Source: Paraphysoderma sedebokerense
Lineage: Eukaryota; Blastocladiomycota; Physodermatomycetes; Physodermatales; Physodermataceae
Direction of reading: 5' to 3'
Length of the DNA: 64,000 bases
NCBI GenBank assembly: GCA_025602915.1
Contig: JAHLJZ010000008.1
Location: 186,001-250,000 of the forward strand
Below are positions 1-10,462 of the stretch, in pieces. Position 1 is the first letter of the stretch. The number at the start of each line of letters is the position of its first letter. The notes under the pieces are model-generated. The model was not told the DNA's origin. It saw nothing but the letters and a program-made list of their open reading frames with translations, and did not search any database. Position numbers and translations under genes: made by a program.

Positions 1-1414
1 AAATGTCGTTCTTAGACGAGTTCAACCCTAAAAGGCTACCTGAATGAACAGAAGACACAACAGATTGGTCACTCGTGCGGGACGCCGGATTTTTGACTTG
101 CTTGATATGTTTGAGAACGAATACAGGATCTTCTCCGGCTTCCTTGAGCTGATTGTATACCGACAGTGGACTTTCGTCATAGCCCAGGCATCGTTCTTAT
201 TAAAATACATGGGAATTAATGCCGAAAACTCCCAAAGACGCTATCGGACAGAGACGAACATACCACTATTTCGATAAACAATAAACAAAGCATATTGCTG
301 CCAATCGTCATTAATTTTGTATTTCTTTAACGCCGCTGGTAAAACCTTTGAACATGGATCCTCCAACGATATTCGGAAACTCTTATACGATTCTCCTTCG
401 CGGTTCTGCAATCGATCTCCATACACTCTAATCGCACCTCCACTATCCGGAACAGATAATGGCGATCGAGGGGTATTCATACTTCTACTGTATTCGGGAG
501 ATGATTTGGTCGATTTTCTGGATGATGACGAATGTTTATGTTTTTTCGATACTTCGCTGTGTTTCTTCTCCTTCTCCAGTATATGCTGTAATAATGTCGA
601 CAAATACGTTAACAAATACTTTGGGACATTTGACGAATAAATGTGCAATACCTTAAATTCCCGAGACATTTTAAATATGGGCTCTAATTCGTCCTTCAAC
701 TTACTCATCTCCTTCGAAATCTTCTCCACATCTTTACCTAATCTCTGAATTTGTTGATCTGGGTAAGAAATATGCAGGGTTTAAGTCAACGGGGTAATAT
801 GCAACTGTCTCATCAAAATGGCGTACTCACCTCTCTCCTTCAAAATAGATTGCAATTTGCCGACTTCTTCGTCCCTCCCGTCATTCCGCTTTTTATCAAT
901 CTAGACAATTATCAAATATCAATACACTGCGGATGATATAATCAGTTGTGAAAGAAACTCAGTCCCACCTTTTGCTGATATTGTGTTTCGAGCTCCACAG
1001 CTGCAGCGGATGTGAATTGAGGGTTAGGCGTGTTTACATCAACAAAAGAAGAGCAATGAAACCTCCAGACAGAATGCATACTTTCAGGGACATAATCTCC
1101 GGGCTCTAATGGAACGCCGTACTGTTTTTTCAACTGATAAATAGATTTTAACATGGCTATTCTATGTCCTAGCGAGGACACATCCAATTCTTTAAGCATT
1201 TCATGATCCGCATGCACAAGCACATCTCCTGTAATATCATTATCTATAATATCGAAATAAGCGTTAAACTAAATGTATTATGTGGCAAGTTTAAATATAA
1301 CTTGATGTTTGTGTGCGAACCTCGAAATTTTTTCTCGTGCTGAGCGAAACCGTTGGAATGTAACCACTGGGTGACTTTTGTCAAGTCCCACTCCAGGACT
1401 GTGTTTGATCCCAT
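1..1414 (-). CDS. STE50: Ste50-like SAM/RA MAPK-cascade adaptor (3' end beyond window)
   Basis: Five exons: 1321..1414, 969..1243, 831..900, 264..758 and 195 down past the left edge. The first ~75 residues form a SAM domain (core VLEWDLTKVTQWL, then NDITGDVL). A charged coiled-coil stretch (about residues 110-180) and a Lys/Ser-rich linker follow. A Ras-association domain comes last (AIRVYGDRL, then ERCLGYDESPL and DPVFVLKHI). SAM plus C-terminal RA is the Ste50 order. In known fungi Ste50 links Cdc42/Ste20 to the MAPKKK Ste11 in pheromone, filamentation and osmotic signalling. ATG 1414 is chosen because it has A at -3 and G at +4 and lies just before the SAM domain. The C-terminus is not in the window. 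Family assignment is strong; the exact pathway role is inferred. Confidence 0.85.
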
Positions 1415-1794
1415 ATTGGCGAGTGGGAAGGCAAGAAATGATCGCAAAGTGCCTTTCGCTACCAAAGACGACTGGAATTCTGCACCGCTGAAATTGCTAC
1501 GCTTGAGGGGGCTTTCAGTGCAGTGGTGGCAGTACAAGAATTCTTGTGAATTCAAAGTTCGTCCCCAACAGGCGAGGTGGTCAATTCCCAGTTTCCCACT
1601 CCCCAGCGATGTTACACAACTCGGCTTTTCTGGTGTCATAGAACCATACCACTTTATCTGCATTTCCCATTACTCTGTCCTACGGTCTATTTGTACATCT
1701 ATGTTGTAGTCGTATTACAATATTGCTGGTCGTCAGTCCTCTACCCGCTATCCTCTACTTCGCTCCACTCTCCTTCACTCTCTCTGCAAATTCT

Positions 1795-2085
1795 TTAAAC
1801 GAATTGGTTCAGAATAAAGGAACCCCACAATAATGTAAAAGCAACTGTGGTGAATTTCCAACTTGGTCTTTGTTGGGTGCCGTCGGATATTAAAGTGGGA
1901 ATGGCTTTCTTTGGGGAGACCGGCGTCGCTGTTGGAAGCATTGATAAGGACGTTCCGGAAGTTGACGAATGGCTTTCATCGGAGACGGAAACTTGACGAC
2001 GGAAGATGTGGACTGTCTGGGTTGGAGAAGGAGTCTCAATTGGGCAATCTCCTAGAGCCGGTTGAATGGTTGCTGCTGGTAGCAT
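1795..2085 (-). CDS. possible small single-span membrane protein (hypothetical)
   Basis: An uninterrupted 96-codon ATG frame lies between the end of the serine dehydratase and the Ste50 start, all on the minus strand. The body is Ser/Thr/Pro-rich and polar. The last ~22 residues (WKFTTVAFTLLWGSFIL core) look like one C-terminal membrane segment, as in tail-anchored proteins. I do not recognise a family. It could instead be a 5' exon or leader of the Ste50 transcript, but its stop codon at 1795 argues against a direct fusion. A CAG acceptor-like site near 2138 leaves room for an upstream exon. Confidence 0.35.
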   Translation of the reverse strand: MLPAATIQPALGDCPIETPSPTQTVHIFRRQVSVSDESHSSTSGTSLSMLPTATPVSPKKAIPTLISDGTQQRPSWKFTTVAFTLLWGSFILNQFV

Positions 2086-2291
2086 TCTCGGATGGATAAT
2101 TTCCAGAACGAGCAAAGATTGACGTCCCCTTTATTGTCACTGAATAAGAAGGGATTGATTGTAAAATGTTTCAAACATATAAGACTATCTAAATTACATC
2201 TATGATCACAATATTGCCCACAGCTTAGGCTGACCTGAAATCTCGGAATACGCATAACATTAAAATTGATCGCCAAACAGTTTGAATCAGA

Positions 2292-3582
2292 TCAATCCGA
2301 ATCCGCGAACATGTTCTTCCACTCTTCCAACATGTCGGTGTTGATATGGCTGCCGCCACAAACTATGCAGACAATATGTGAATCGGGTGTTATGTCAACA
2401 TCCTTCAATGTCTCCTTAATTCTCCCCGACAGAAGGAACAGTGGAGCTCCGCATGCCGCCTCGACCAAGAATTTATGGTAATCTGAAGAATCGAAGAAGT
2501 CGAAAAGTTAGACACCGACGGTTGAAAATGCTCAAATTAGAAATATACACAGACTTGCAAGCGTTTTCACCCCTTGTGCTGCTTCTTTGTCGCTGACAAT
2601 CGCACTGACAACCTTGCCACCGCTTTCAGTGTACTGCCGCGATAGTGGCAGACATTGCTGACTACACTGTAAAGCACCAAGACTCTTTGCAATTCCGGTC
2701 ACCTTGTCTAATGCCACAATTTCACCTTTTTTCAAACTTTCGTGAAACTTAGCTGTTCCAGTAGTTTCGACTGCGACCACTGTTGTATCCTTCCAGCTAG
2801 AATTTATCAAACCAGTTAAAACGCCATTAAGGAGTCCACCTCCGCCCACTGCGCAAAGTATAGCGTTCGGCGGACCAGGTAGTTGCTGCTGCAATTCTTC
2901 GACTAATGTGGCATGGCCATCCCAGATCAACGAATCGTCGAAAGGGGGAATGTAAATAGCGGAGGGATGCTGTTTGACGTATTTGACGGTGTGCTCATTG
3001 GTTTCATTCCATACTACCGATAACCATCAGTCATCGAAATTGGTCAAGTAAAATCGCCATAAGAAGACTCTTACCATTGCCGACAATCTGAACCTCTGCG
3101 CTCTCTGATTCTAGCTTTTCCTTGATGAAATCGGGAGTTGTCGTAGGAATGAATACTTTGGTTTTTATTCCTAGCATTTTACCAGCATATGCAACTGCCA
3201 GACCGGCATTTCCACCAGATGAAGAAATAAATTCGACAGCTGACAGATCGGAGTTTTGTTCTTTCTTTTTAGCTAATAAGGTCTGACACATGTGGCCGAT
3301 ACCACTGATCAATATGAAATTCAATCGTAAGTTAAGCAAATTTATGAATACAAATCTTCACGGAAAAATAGCTACAAACCGAATCTTAAATGAGCCTAAT
3401 TGAGTATAATGTTAAGTACATTGCCAATGAATAGTGAAACAGACTTAGATATGCTTACCTGATGGCTGCAAACACTCTAGCTTCAGCCAAACGCTGCATC
3501 CTAACTGACTGCTCAACTGCGAACTATGGAGGAGTGGTGTCACAATGTGCAAGGGGTTATGGGACAATTGATCGACAGCCAT
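2292..3582 (-). CDS. L-serine/L-threonine dehydratase, catabolic, PLP-dependent
   Basis: Five exons: 3459..3582, 3380..3395, 3075..3304, 2555..3013, 2292..2482, totalling 1,020 nt (339 aa), the usual size of cytosolic serine dehydratases (CHA1/SDS class). The enzyme deaminates L-Ser to pyruvate and L-Thr to 2-oxobutyrate. The PLP-lysine motif GSFKIRG (Lys45), the substrate loop SSGGNAG and the phosphate-binding AVGGGGL are all visible, followed by VEAACGAPL and the C-terminal CGGSHI. The second exon is only 16 nt and encodes SFKIR, including the catalytic lysine; both flanking introns have GT/AG ends and CTTAAC branch sites. ATG 3582 is the first in frame. Neighbours give no pathway hint. Confidence 0.93.
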
Positions 3583-3641
3583 TTCGGTCAATAACGTTCT
3601 TTTTTTAAATAATTAAGTGGTTGGAACTGTAAGAGTCTAAG

Positions 3642-3821
3642 ATGGCTTGCTGCTTGGCCGCCCATGCAAAGTGGCCTTCAGGGCCGAAGCCTCGTGAGTC
3701 ATGGCATACTGAATCCGATGGCGCCAAGTCGGATCACCAGGAGCGCCAAAGTACAGGGGCTGGAGAGTACGAGAATTTGAGTAAGGGTTCAGTTACCGCA
3801 AACAGCAACGAATTATTGTGA
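3642..3821 (+). CDS. possible short gene starting Met-Ala-Cys-Cys (hypothetical)
   Basis: A 59-codon ATG frame visibly richer in G+C than the AT-rich flanks. The product begins MACCLAAHAKWPSGPKPR and is otherwise hydrophilic; a vicinal Cys pair near the N-terminus could be palmitoylated. A GTGAGC donor-like site just before the stop (3818) and TTTTCAG near 3852 could extend it through a very short intron. It lies about 60 bp from the start of the serine dehydratase, on the opposite strand. No family is recognised, and it may be only 5' sequence with coding-like composition. Confidence 0.25.
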   Translation: MACCLAAHAKWPSGPKPRESWHTESDGAKSDHQERQSTGAGEYENLSKGSVTANSNELL

Positions 3822-4168
3822 GCTTATCTACGCTTCAATTTCATATTTTCAGAATTGTTGCTTCAGCATAGCCGATCTCTTAGGCCGAGAGGAATGGCAG
3901 TCGTTAATACCATAATTGTAGAATGTAATTTTAATAGACTATCAATTCATATTATTAGGTTGTCTTTATTTCAATAAACAAAATTAATTTACGTTTGAGT
4001 TATCTTCTTTCTGCTACAATGACTGTGAACTTAAATATTACCGAAGACGTTGAACGTCTTAGGATCAATAGAATAATGTTACAAGATAATTCAACCTCTT
4101 TGTACAGAATTTTGCATCAACTATAGCTATGCGATCATCTTTTCAAACTACGTTAAATGATGTTCAGT
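3822..4168. other. intergenic, AT-rich
   Basis: About 350 bp between the possible short gene and the 3' end of the WOPR gene. It has several AATAAA-like runs (for example near 3973) and no open frame, RNA gene or repeat that I can support. Confidence 0.5.
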
Positions 4169-5715
4169 TCATTCCGGTATTCGGTTCGCATCTAGAGGTG
4201 ATGTTTGGGCCAACGGATTAGACGGATTGAACTGATTGAACTGATTGAGATTTTGCTGCGTATGATTATACTCTTGCGGCTGCGGTGAATATTGACCCAG
4301 AGGGTTCTGCAGAGAAGAATAGCCAGTATATTGGGAGTTCGGATCAGTTAATTGAGCATCAGCTGCACTCGTGGTGTTCAAAGTCAGAGACGAGTAATCC
4401 GGCTGAAATTGGTCAGACGGGGATACTGATGTATTCGGGTACAAGTTGGGCCAGGAAGAAGCGCGATGAACATTAGCATCAAGTGAACCACTCCTTATGT
4501 TCCTTGTGGATGGAGAATACGGATGAAATCGGTGAGATGGGACAACTGGAGGTTCTTCGTCATTAAATTGCAGAGTTGGAATATCGAGGGCGGAATAAGC
4601 GGTTGAGGTATTTGGCAGAAGGGATGAGACGGATGACTGAGTGTCTGTATTTCCGCCACTGATGTTATTGTTGAATTGGTTCGGGACGGGCAACTGCTGG
4701 GCAGAGGGGACAGAATTGGTGCCAAGATATTGATTGGAAGTGTTTCGGTATAGAATCTGTTCAGCTGACGAGAATCGGCGAGTAGGTACAGTCAAATGGC
4801 TATGAGGCGATAGATTATGGGAGAATTGATTGGAAAGCTGCGGAGAAACACCAGGAACCTGACCAAGACCTGATAGCGATGATGAAGAAAACTGGCCGCC
4901 GTTGAAAGCATTATAATTTGAGCCGGGAAAGAACTGGCCGAGAGGATCCAATTGTGGTGGGGTATTGGGAGGGCTCATAAGCAGATTTGGGTCGTTGATG
5001 TTGAATATTTTGAGTTGAGACTCGGCTTTCGGATACATACCCTTCGGGATTTTAATGTTGGCGAAAAGAGGTGAAGAAGAAGGTGTAGGTAACCGTTTCA
5101 TTGGATCCACCTCTCGGATGTCCCCTTCTTTATAGTAGCTGACCAAGTGAAAGTGCATATTATCACGGGTTTCGACCGAAATACATTTCTTGATGAGTCC
5201 GTCAGTTTTCAACTTCGAAGAACCTGTGGTTCCGCTGCTTTCAGTTGACGCAGAAACACCGCTTTGATCGTCTGCCAATCCTTCAGCTCCTTCAGAAGTA
5301 CTGGGACGCTTCTTCTTGCGAGTTCGTGGTTCAGTCTCTTTGTAGTACAGGAATGAGCCATAGACTCTTGCTGAACACCAAGACCTGCCATCAGTCCATC
5401 GTTTGATACTAAAGGCGTTTTCGTGAGTTCATGCACAGTCACCACTTGGTTCGACTAGAGAATCTTTGAGATAACTTACCCGCTCTCTTCTTCTTGGTAT
5501 ACAAAGATACTTCCTGGCTTTATTCCTCTCGTCATTCTCGACATGACTCGCGGAATAACTCCAATGCGTGCGGCTACGTAGTAAGAGAATGCCGGGTGAG
5601 TATAACTGGTTCCAGAGATCCTTGGGGGCGAAGGCAAAAAAGGAAAAGGGAACCAACCTTCAACAAGAAGCAAGGCATCGTACAAGGTGTCGACTAAACC
5701 GTAAAAAGACTCCAT
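4169..5715 (-). CDS. Gti1/Pac2 (WOPR-domain) transcription factor
   Basis: Three exons: 5658..5715, 5480..5573, 4169..5408, giving 1,392 nt (463 aa). The WOPR DNA-binding domain fills about residues 1-145. Its first lobe runs from ESFYGLVDT through IGVIPRVMSRM, GSIFVYQEEESG and IKRWTDGRSW to GSFLYYKE; the second lobe carries DGLIKKCISV and HLVSYYKEGDI. The rest is a long Ser/Asn/Gln/Pro-rich tail, typical of activation regions. Relatives (Wor1, Gti1, Pac2, Ryp1) are master switches of morphology, conidiation or gluconate uptake; the trait controlled here is unknown. ATG 5715 is preceded by an in-frame stop. The second acceptor (GCCTTTAG at 5409) is set by the frame of the conserved IKRWTDG block. 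A 2.5-kb gene-free upstream region fits a heavily regulated gene. Confidence 0.93.
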
Positions 5716-8248
5716 CAAGCAATGGTTTAAGGGTTCAGACTATGAATAAAGTGAATAAGGGAATAGATGTGACGTCAGGATGTATCGATATATGCCGGCA
5801 GAAACTGTTAAGCTGCCGTATGTATCACTGCAGGAATTAGCTTAGGTGGGGATGGGAGTAAGCACAAGAAGAGTGTTCGACTTAAAGGAGCGAGAGATGC
5901 ACGATGAATACGAAGCCACTCCACCTGGCCTGCCGTGCCGAAATGAATTGGGGCTCCAAGCTACACCAGCTCAGCAAGTCAAGCCTCCACATCAAGCGCG
6001 CTTTTTGTTTCACCTTTCTCTGAATGCACCCCGCCATTCGCATGTGAGGGGCACCATTGTCTGCATGGCAGCGTATTTGTGCGTCTGCGGATGGAAGAAA
6101 TTCTGTAAATTATTAGCAATGCGATCAATTCCCGAATCTTTGTGCTTGTCGAGCCTAATGGAGTTTGTTGGGCAAACTTAACTGTTATACTACGTGCGAC
6201 AGGTGGTACATTGGACAAATCTTATTATTCATTGAACTTATAAAACTTATGCTTGCTGGAACCGACCCCACATGATGCTTTGTAATCTTTATTAGCCATA
6301 GCCTACACTTAAGGTCGGGTGATATGACAACCCCGCTATGTTCCTTCAACTAATAAAATTTTCATTTCTCCGTATGTCGGTCTTTCCATCATCTACCGGC
6401 TACATGCCAGCCTGCAGTTCTATTTTTGGACACTCACGTCACTGCGGGCAGCATTCCATTTTCAAACAGAACGTTGCGCGAATGCGATTAGGGTAAATTG
6501 ACCCGTAGATCCGAAATTTCGAACACCGCGAACCCACGCATCTGTTCATTGATTGTCATTAATCGGGAACAATCACCCGGTGTAAGTGCTGCCTCTGAGA
6601 TCAGCGGCGATGCGTATTGAAACCGTAAGACTGTAATCTCGACTCCGCATTCGAAAACGCTACATTGCAACATAGTGGGCTATTTTTGGAACATTGGGTA
6701 TCACCTAAGCACTCACATCTGACATCACGCTGTGAAGGGATGGAGAGAGAATTATTATAATTCATGACACCTATCAGTGCAGTCATTAATAAAAAATCAT
6801 GTATCTGACTTGATTACATGAACAATAGTCATGTAAAGACTCATTAAGCCCGACAGGCTGGTTCTTAAGCATGCTATAGAATTAGAAATGTTTCATGTTT
6901 AGATGACACTGGCGGATAATGGTTCATTTAGATTTAAACATTGAGTATTGTCAACAGTCGTTCAATTCAATGAATAAATAAAGGAACAAAGATTTAAGCA
7001 GCCATTGACTGTGTACTTGATTTTTATCATGAAATGTATCAATTTATTCATGAATACTGAGAGAAATGGAGGTATCGATCAGTATACAATGTTCTGTAGA
7101 ATTCCCTCGGCTTACGCCAAGGCAGGAAATGTCTTTTGTTCAAATGGACTTTAAGCATAGAGTATTTTCCGACTATTATTGTTTGGGTATTCTGGCTGCT
7201 ATAGACGTTTCAACTGTTATTGATCAAGTTGTCGGACAAAAAGGGCCGTGCATCAGACCTTTGTGTGGCAATTCGTTGGACATCTTCAATTCGTACCAAT
7301 AGAATAAAATAAATCGTTCAAAACCACAAAAGTACTTGACATGAGGGTTCTGCACAATAAAACTATGTGTTGATTTAGATACGAAGTTACGATGGTTGAT
7401 TGACCATGCTGGGGTGGACTAAAAAGCATTGGGCCAGGTTTGAAATAAATATAACGAAACATAAGCTTTTTGGTGTGGAAGTGTGAAATCGCTAATGGCT
7501 ATCTGATGTAGAAACTAGAAGCGAGCATTTCGGAAGCGGGCATCCGCAGAGATAGATAGCAAGAAAACCTGCGATAAGCGTTATGCCATCAATATTAAAT
7601 GATAGATGTCGCTTGCACAATGGAAAGCAGAAAAATAAATATGTAGCATGAGATCTGCAAGTGTTTGCATTTGTCGCAGATAATACGCCAAGTCTACTAG
7701 ATTACTAGATGGACCCCCGCAAATTTGAACATTGAGCGAACCAAAGATCGCGGTTGATAACCCTCCCAACGAGTTTGCCGATAACATAAAAGCTGCAAGG
7801 AAGCTTGAATGATTCTACAACAAACAAAGTTTTGCCAACTTCAAATTGATCTTTTTCGTTATCCGGCATTGTGTTATCTCTAAGCTTGCATGTACTCTTG
7901 GGTTGATATTGGACTGATAAGGACTATTTCGAAACTTCGTCGATAACGAGGCCGATTGTTGCACCCGTCAATCATATAAAACGGGTATTGTTGTCAAAAA
8001 TTAGCGCCCAAAGCTACATATATTCGTCACCTGGCGTATATTGCAATTTCTCGGCACTAATATATACTTCATAAGCGGGCTACAAGTTGTTCCTCCATCT
8101 GTTGTTGGTTTTCATTCAGTATATTGGAACTTCAGTCTCATTTGGTGAAGAAGCTCGGACGGAAATGAAATCTGATATGGGTAATTATCTTTTTCTTTTC
8201 GCTTTGAACAGTCTGTCTCAAAAAAGGGATTATATATAACAAAATACA
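5716..8248. other. long divergent intergenic region between WOPR and PP1-subunit genes
   Basis: 2.5 kb without a convincing gene. It serves as upstream region for both the WOPR regulator (minus) and the PP1 subunit (plus). A TATA-like TATATATAAC lies near 8231, about 20 bp before the plus-strand ATG, and another (CATATAAAAC) near 7975. Short ATG frames occur (the best is 7066..7302 plus, 78 codons) but show no recognisable domain or codon bias, so I leave them out as genes. They could act as upstream ORFs. Confidence 0.5.
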
Positions 8249-10087
8249 ATGCAATTAGGCTGTAAAACGACCAATCGTGCCGGAGATTCTGAATATGTAG
8301 ATGAAGCAACGAATGAGGGAACCCAGGAAGAGTCGTCTAACGTGGTGGTCGAGGGAGTATCGGAGTTTACGGCCAAAGCATCCCAGTTGCTGTTTTCCTC
8401 GGACCCTATCATTTGCCCAAGCCAGACATTATCTCCTCCGTTATCGCATACATCTGATCCCATATCCGATACTGATAGTAGCGATATCGTAGATATCATT
8501 TCCCCTCCAAGTCCTCCTCGGAAATCCGTATCATTTCCCCCTCCCGAAGTCCTTGAACAGGTCAAATACTTTTTACGAAATGAACCCCCAGAATCACCTA
8601 TAGAATATTACGAATATAGTCTGTTAAAGTCTCCGATATCCCCTGGGCCTCCACGATCGCTTGTAACTTCGGGCACACCAGTAATTCTAGAGAGCTGCAA
8701 TATTCACCCTTATTCCGGCCGAATAATAGGTTCGGTGTTGGTGAAGAATTTATCGTTCGAAAAAGAAGTGGTGGTTCGATATACGCTAGACTTATGGCAA
8801 ACTTGGAGAGAAATTGGTGGTATTTTCAAGCATTCTACCCATGGAGAATGCGACGAAAATACCGATGAAAAGAATGAGCAGGCGAGAGATCTCGATAGGT
8901 TCATGTTTACTTTGGATATGACCAAAATATTCGACAAATCTTTCAACTCGGTGGAAGAGCCTCGATTGAATTCTTCAAATGATGCTCGCTCAATTGCTGT
9001 TCACTTCGCCATACGATACGAATGCCAAAATGGTGGGTTCTGGGATAACAACCAAGGAAACAATTATTTTATTCAGATTCAACAGAAAGCTGTTGTAAGC
9101 TCAAATCATCAAGCATCAATACTTTCTAGGACCTTGGAATGTCTTTCGCTAAAGAAGAAACGGTCAATAGACAATATTTCCAACCGATATAGTTTCATTG
9201 ATACCACTTCTAAAACCCCTTCTCCTCCCTCTTCACCAGCAATGCTTGTGAACAGTCCCATCAGTCCTCCATCTTCCCCGCATAACGCTTACTCTGCTAA
9301 GTCGTACAGTTTTGAAACAGCCGATTTTAATCCCGTTCAATCAGATTTTTCGATCCTGCACTCCCCCTTCAGATTACCACCTTCCGTGGGGGAAAATACC
9401 CATTTGGACCAAGAATTTTTAAATCACCAGAATGAATACTTTAGCTCAAAATCTACAGAATATTATCCACAGGATAGAAGTTTACCGAATAGGAACCCCG
9501 GTTTCATGGATGATCAGTCAGGAATGCAATCAAGCAGCTTGTACCAGGGCTACTCAAATTCGGAATACTCGTACGGTTATCAGCCGTCGTACAACCACCC
9601 ACATCATCATACCTTGTCTTCGCCGCCCCACGATATGTTTCCGCTTCATCCATCCGATTCCTTCAATCACTCCGCTTCTTCCCACTGGAGCCGACCCAAG
9701 CCAAATTTGAGTATCGACACGTCTGCTGTGGCTTTGAAGGCAGGAGGGCCCCATCCATCCCGTAATCACAGCTCAACGGTTGGATCGTTTGTTCCATCTC
9801 GATCCGAATTCGAATTTAATCTTGCGTGCAATAATGCTTGTTTGAATCAATCACAACGTTTAGCTTCAAAGGACGATATGAAGGCGACTGGGTTTCATGG
9901 ATTCAAATTTTGTATTCCTGAGGGGAAGGCGTTGGAAAAATCAACTTCTCGCCATAGAAGTAGGAGAGTCAGATTGCAGAAAAGGGTCGCCACAATATCT
10001 AATGGGAATGAAATCGGCAACAGTTATGATGATGAGTTAATTGGCATCCTGAACAAAGACAGCCGTGTACAAATGGGTCTTCCTTAA
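8249..10087 (+). CDS. PP1 glycogen-targeting regulatory subunit (CBM21)
   Basis: Single exon, 612 aa. Residues 91-96 (RKSVSF) form a K-x-V-x-F version of the RVxF docking motif for the PP1 catalytic subunit. A CBM21 carbohydrate-binding domain spans about residues 145-280, with VKNLSFEKEVVVRYTLD, the aromatic TWREIGG and the conserved end FWDNNQGNNYF. This order matches Gac1/Pig1/PPP1R3, which bring PP1 to glycogen and activate glycogen synthase. The rest is Ser/Pro/His-rich and probably disordered, and the C-terminus is basic (RHRSRRVRLQKR). The start is the first ATG after a TATA-like element. Which of the GAC1/PIG paralogues it equals cannot be told. Confidence 0.9.
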   Translation: MQLGCKTTNRAGDSEYVDEATNEGTQEESSNVVVEGVSEFTAKASQLLFSSDPIICPSQTLSPPLSHTSDPISDTDSSDIVDIISPPSPPRKSVSFPPPEVLEQVKYFLRNEPPESPIEYYEYSLLKSPISPGPPRSLVTSGTPVILESCNIHPYSGRIIGSVLVKNLSFEKEVVVRYTLDLWQTWREIGGIFKHSTHGECDENTDEKNEQARDLDRFMFTLDMTKIFDKSFNSVEEPRLNSSNDARSIAVHFAIRYECQNGGFWDNNQGNNYFIQIQQKAVVSSNHQASILSRTLECLSLKKKRSIDNISNRYSFIDTTSKTPSPPSSPAMLVNSPISPPSSPHNAYSAKSYSFETADFNPVQSDFSILHSPFRLPPSVGENTHLDQEFLNHQNEYFSSKSTEYYPQDRSLPNRNPGFMDDQSGMQSSSLYQGYSNSEYSYGYQPSYNHPHHHTLSSPPHDMFPLHPSDSFNHSASSHWSRPKPNLSIDTSAVALKAGGPHPSRNHSSTVGSFVPSRSEFEFNLACNNACLNQSQRLASKDDMKATGFHGFKFCIPEGKALEKSTSRHRSRRVRLQKRVATISNGNEIGNSYDDELIGILNKDSRVQMGLP

Positions 10088-10462
10088 ATGCTGTGATATT
10101 AGAATTTTTTTCTTTTTAGGTTCTGTATATTTTTATCTTAATATTGGTGTTATAATAGTACAGACTTCATTCTGGATATGTACATATAGAGAATAGAGGC
10201 TTCGGAAAAAAATATATACGGTTTGCACTTTGCAGATTGGCATTCGTGGATGCGGCGTGTGCTGACAAAGTGTGGAAGGCGCGAATCGGCCGATGAAGAT
10301 GTCTCGCTCGATCAGAGTCGCCAGATTCATCTGTGGTGACTGATCTTATGTAATCGTTGCAGTGGATGTAAAGACGAGAGCACACCCGAACCACCATCGC
10401 ATCATACAGAGCACAGATATCATCCATCCAGCATCAATCCAGACTATCTGCATTCGAGAACC
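10088..10462. promoter_or_regulatory. 3' UTR of PP1 subunit and promoter of DUF1295 gene
   Basis: 375 bp between two plus-strand genes. T-rich sequence and TATATTTTTATC follow the PP1-subunit stop, and an AAATATATAC run lies near 10210. The last 100 bp before ATG 10463 are C/A-rich. No other feature is seen. Confidence 0.45.

Noticed and set aside
7066-7302. 78-codon plus-strand ATG frame in the WOPR/PP1 intergenic region
   Set aside because: No domain or codon bias; kept only as a possible upstream ORF.
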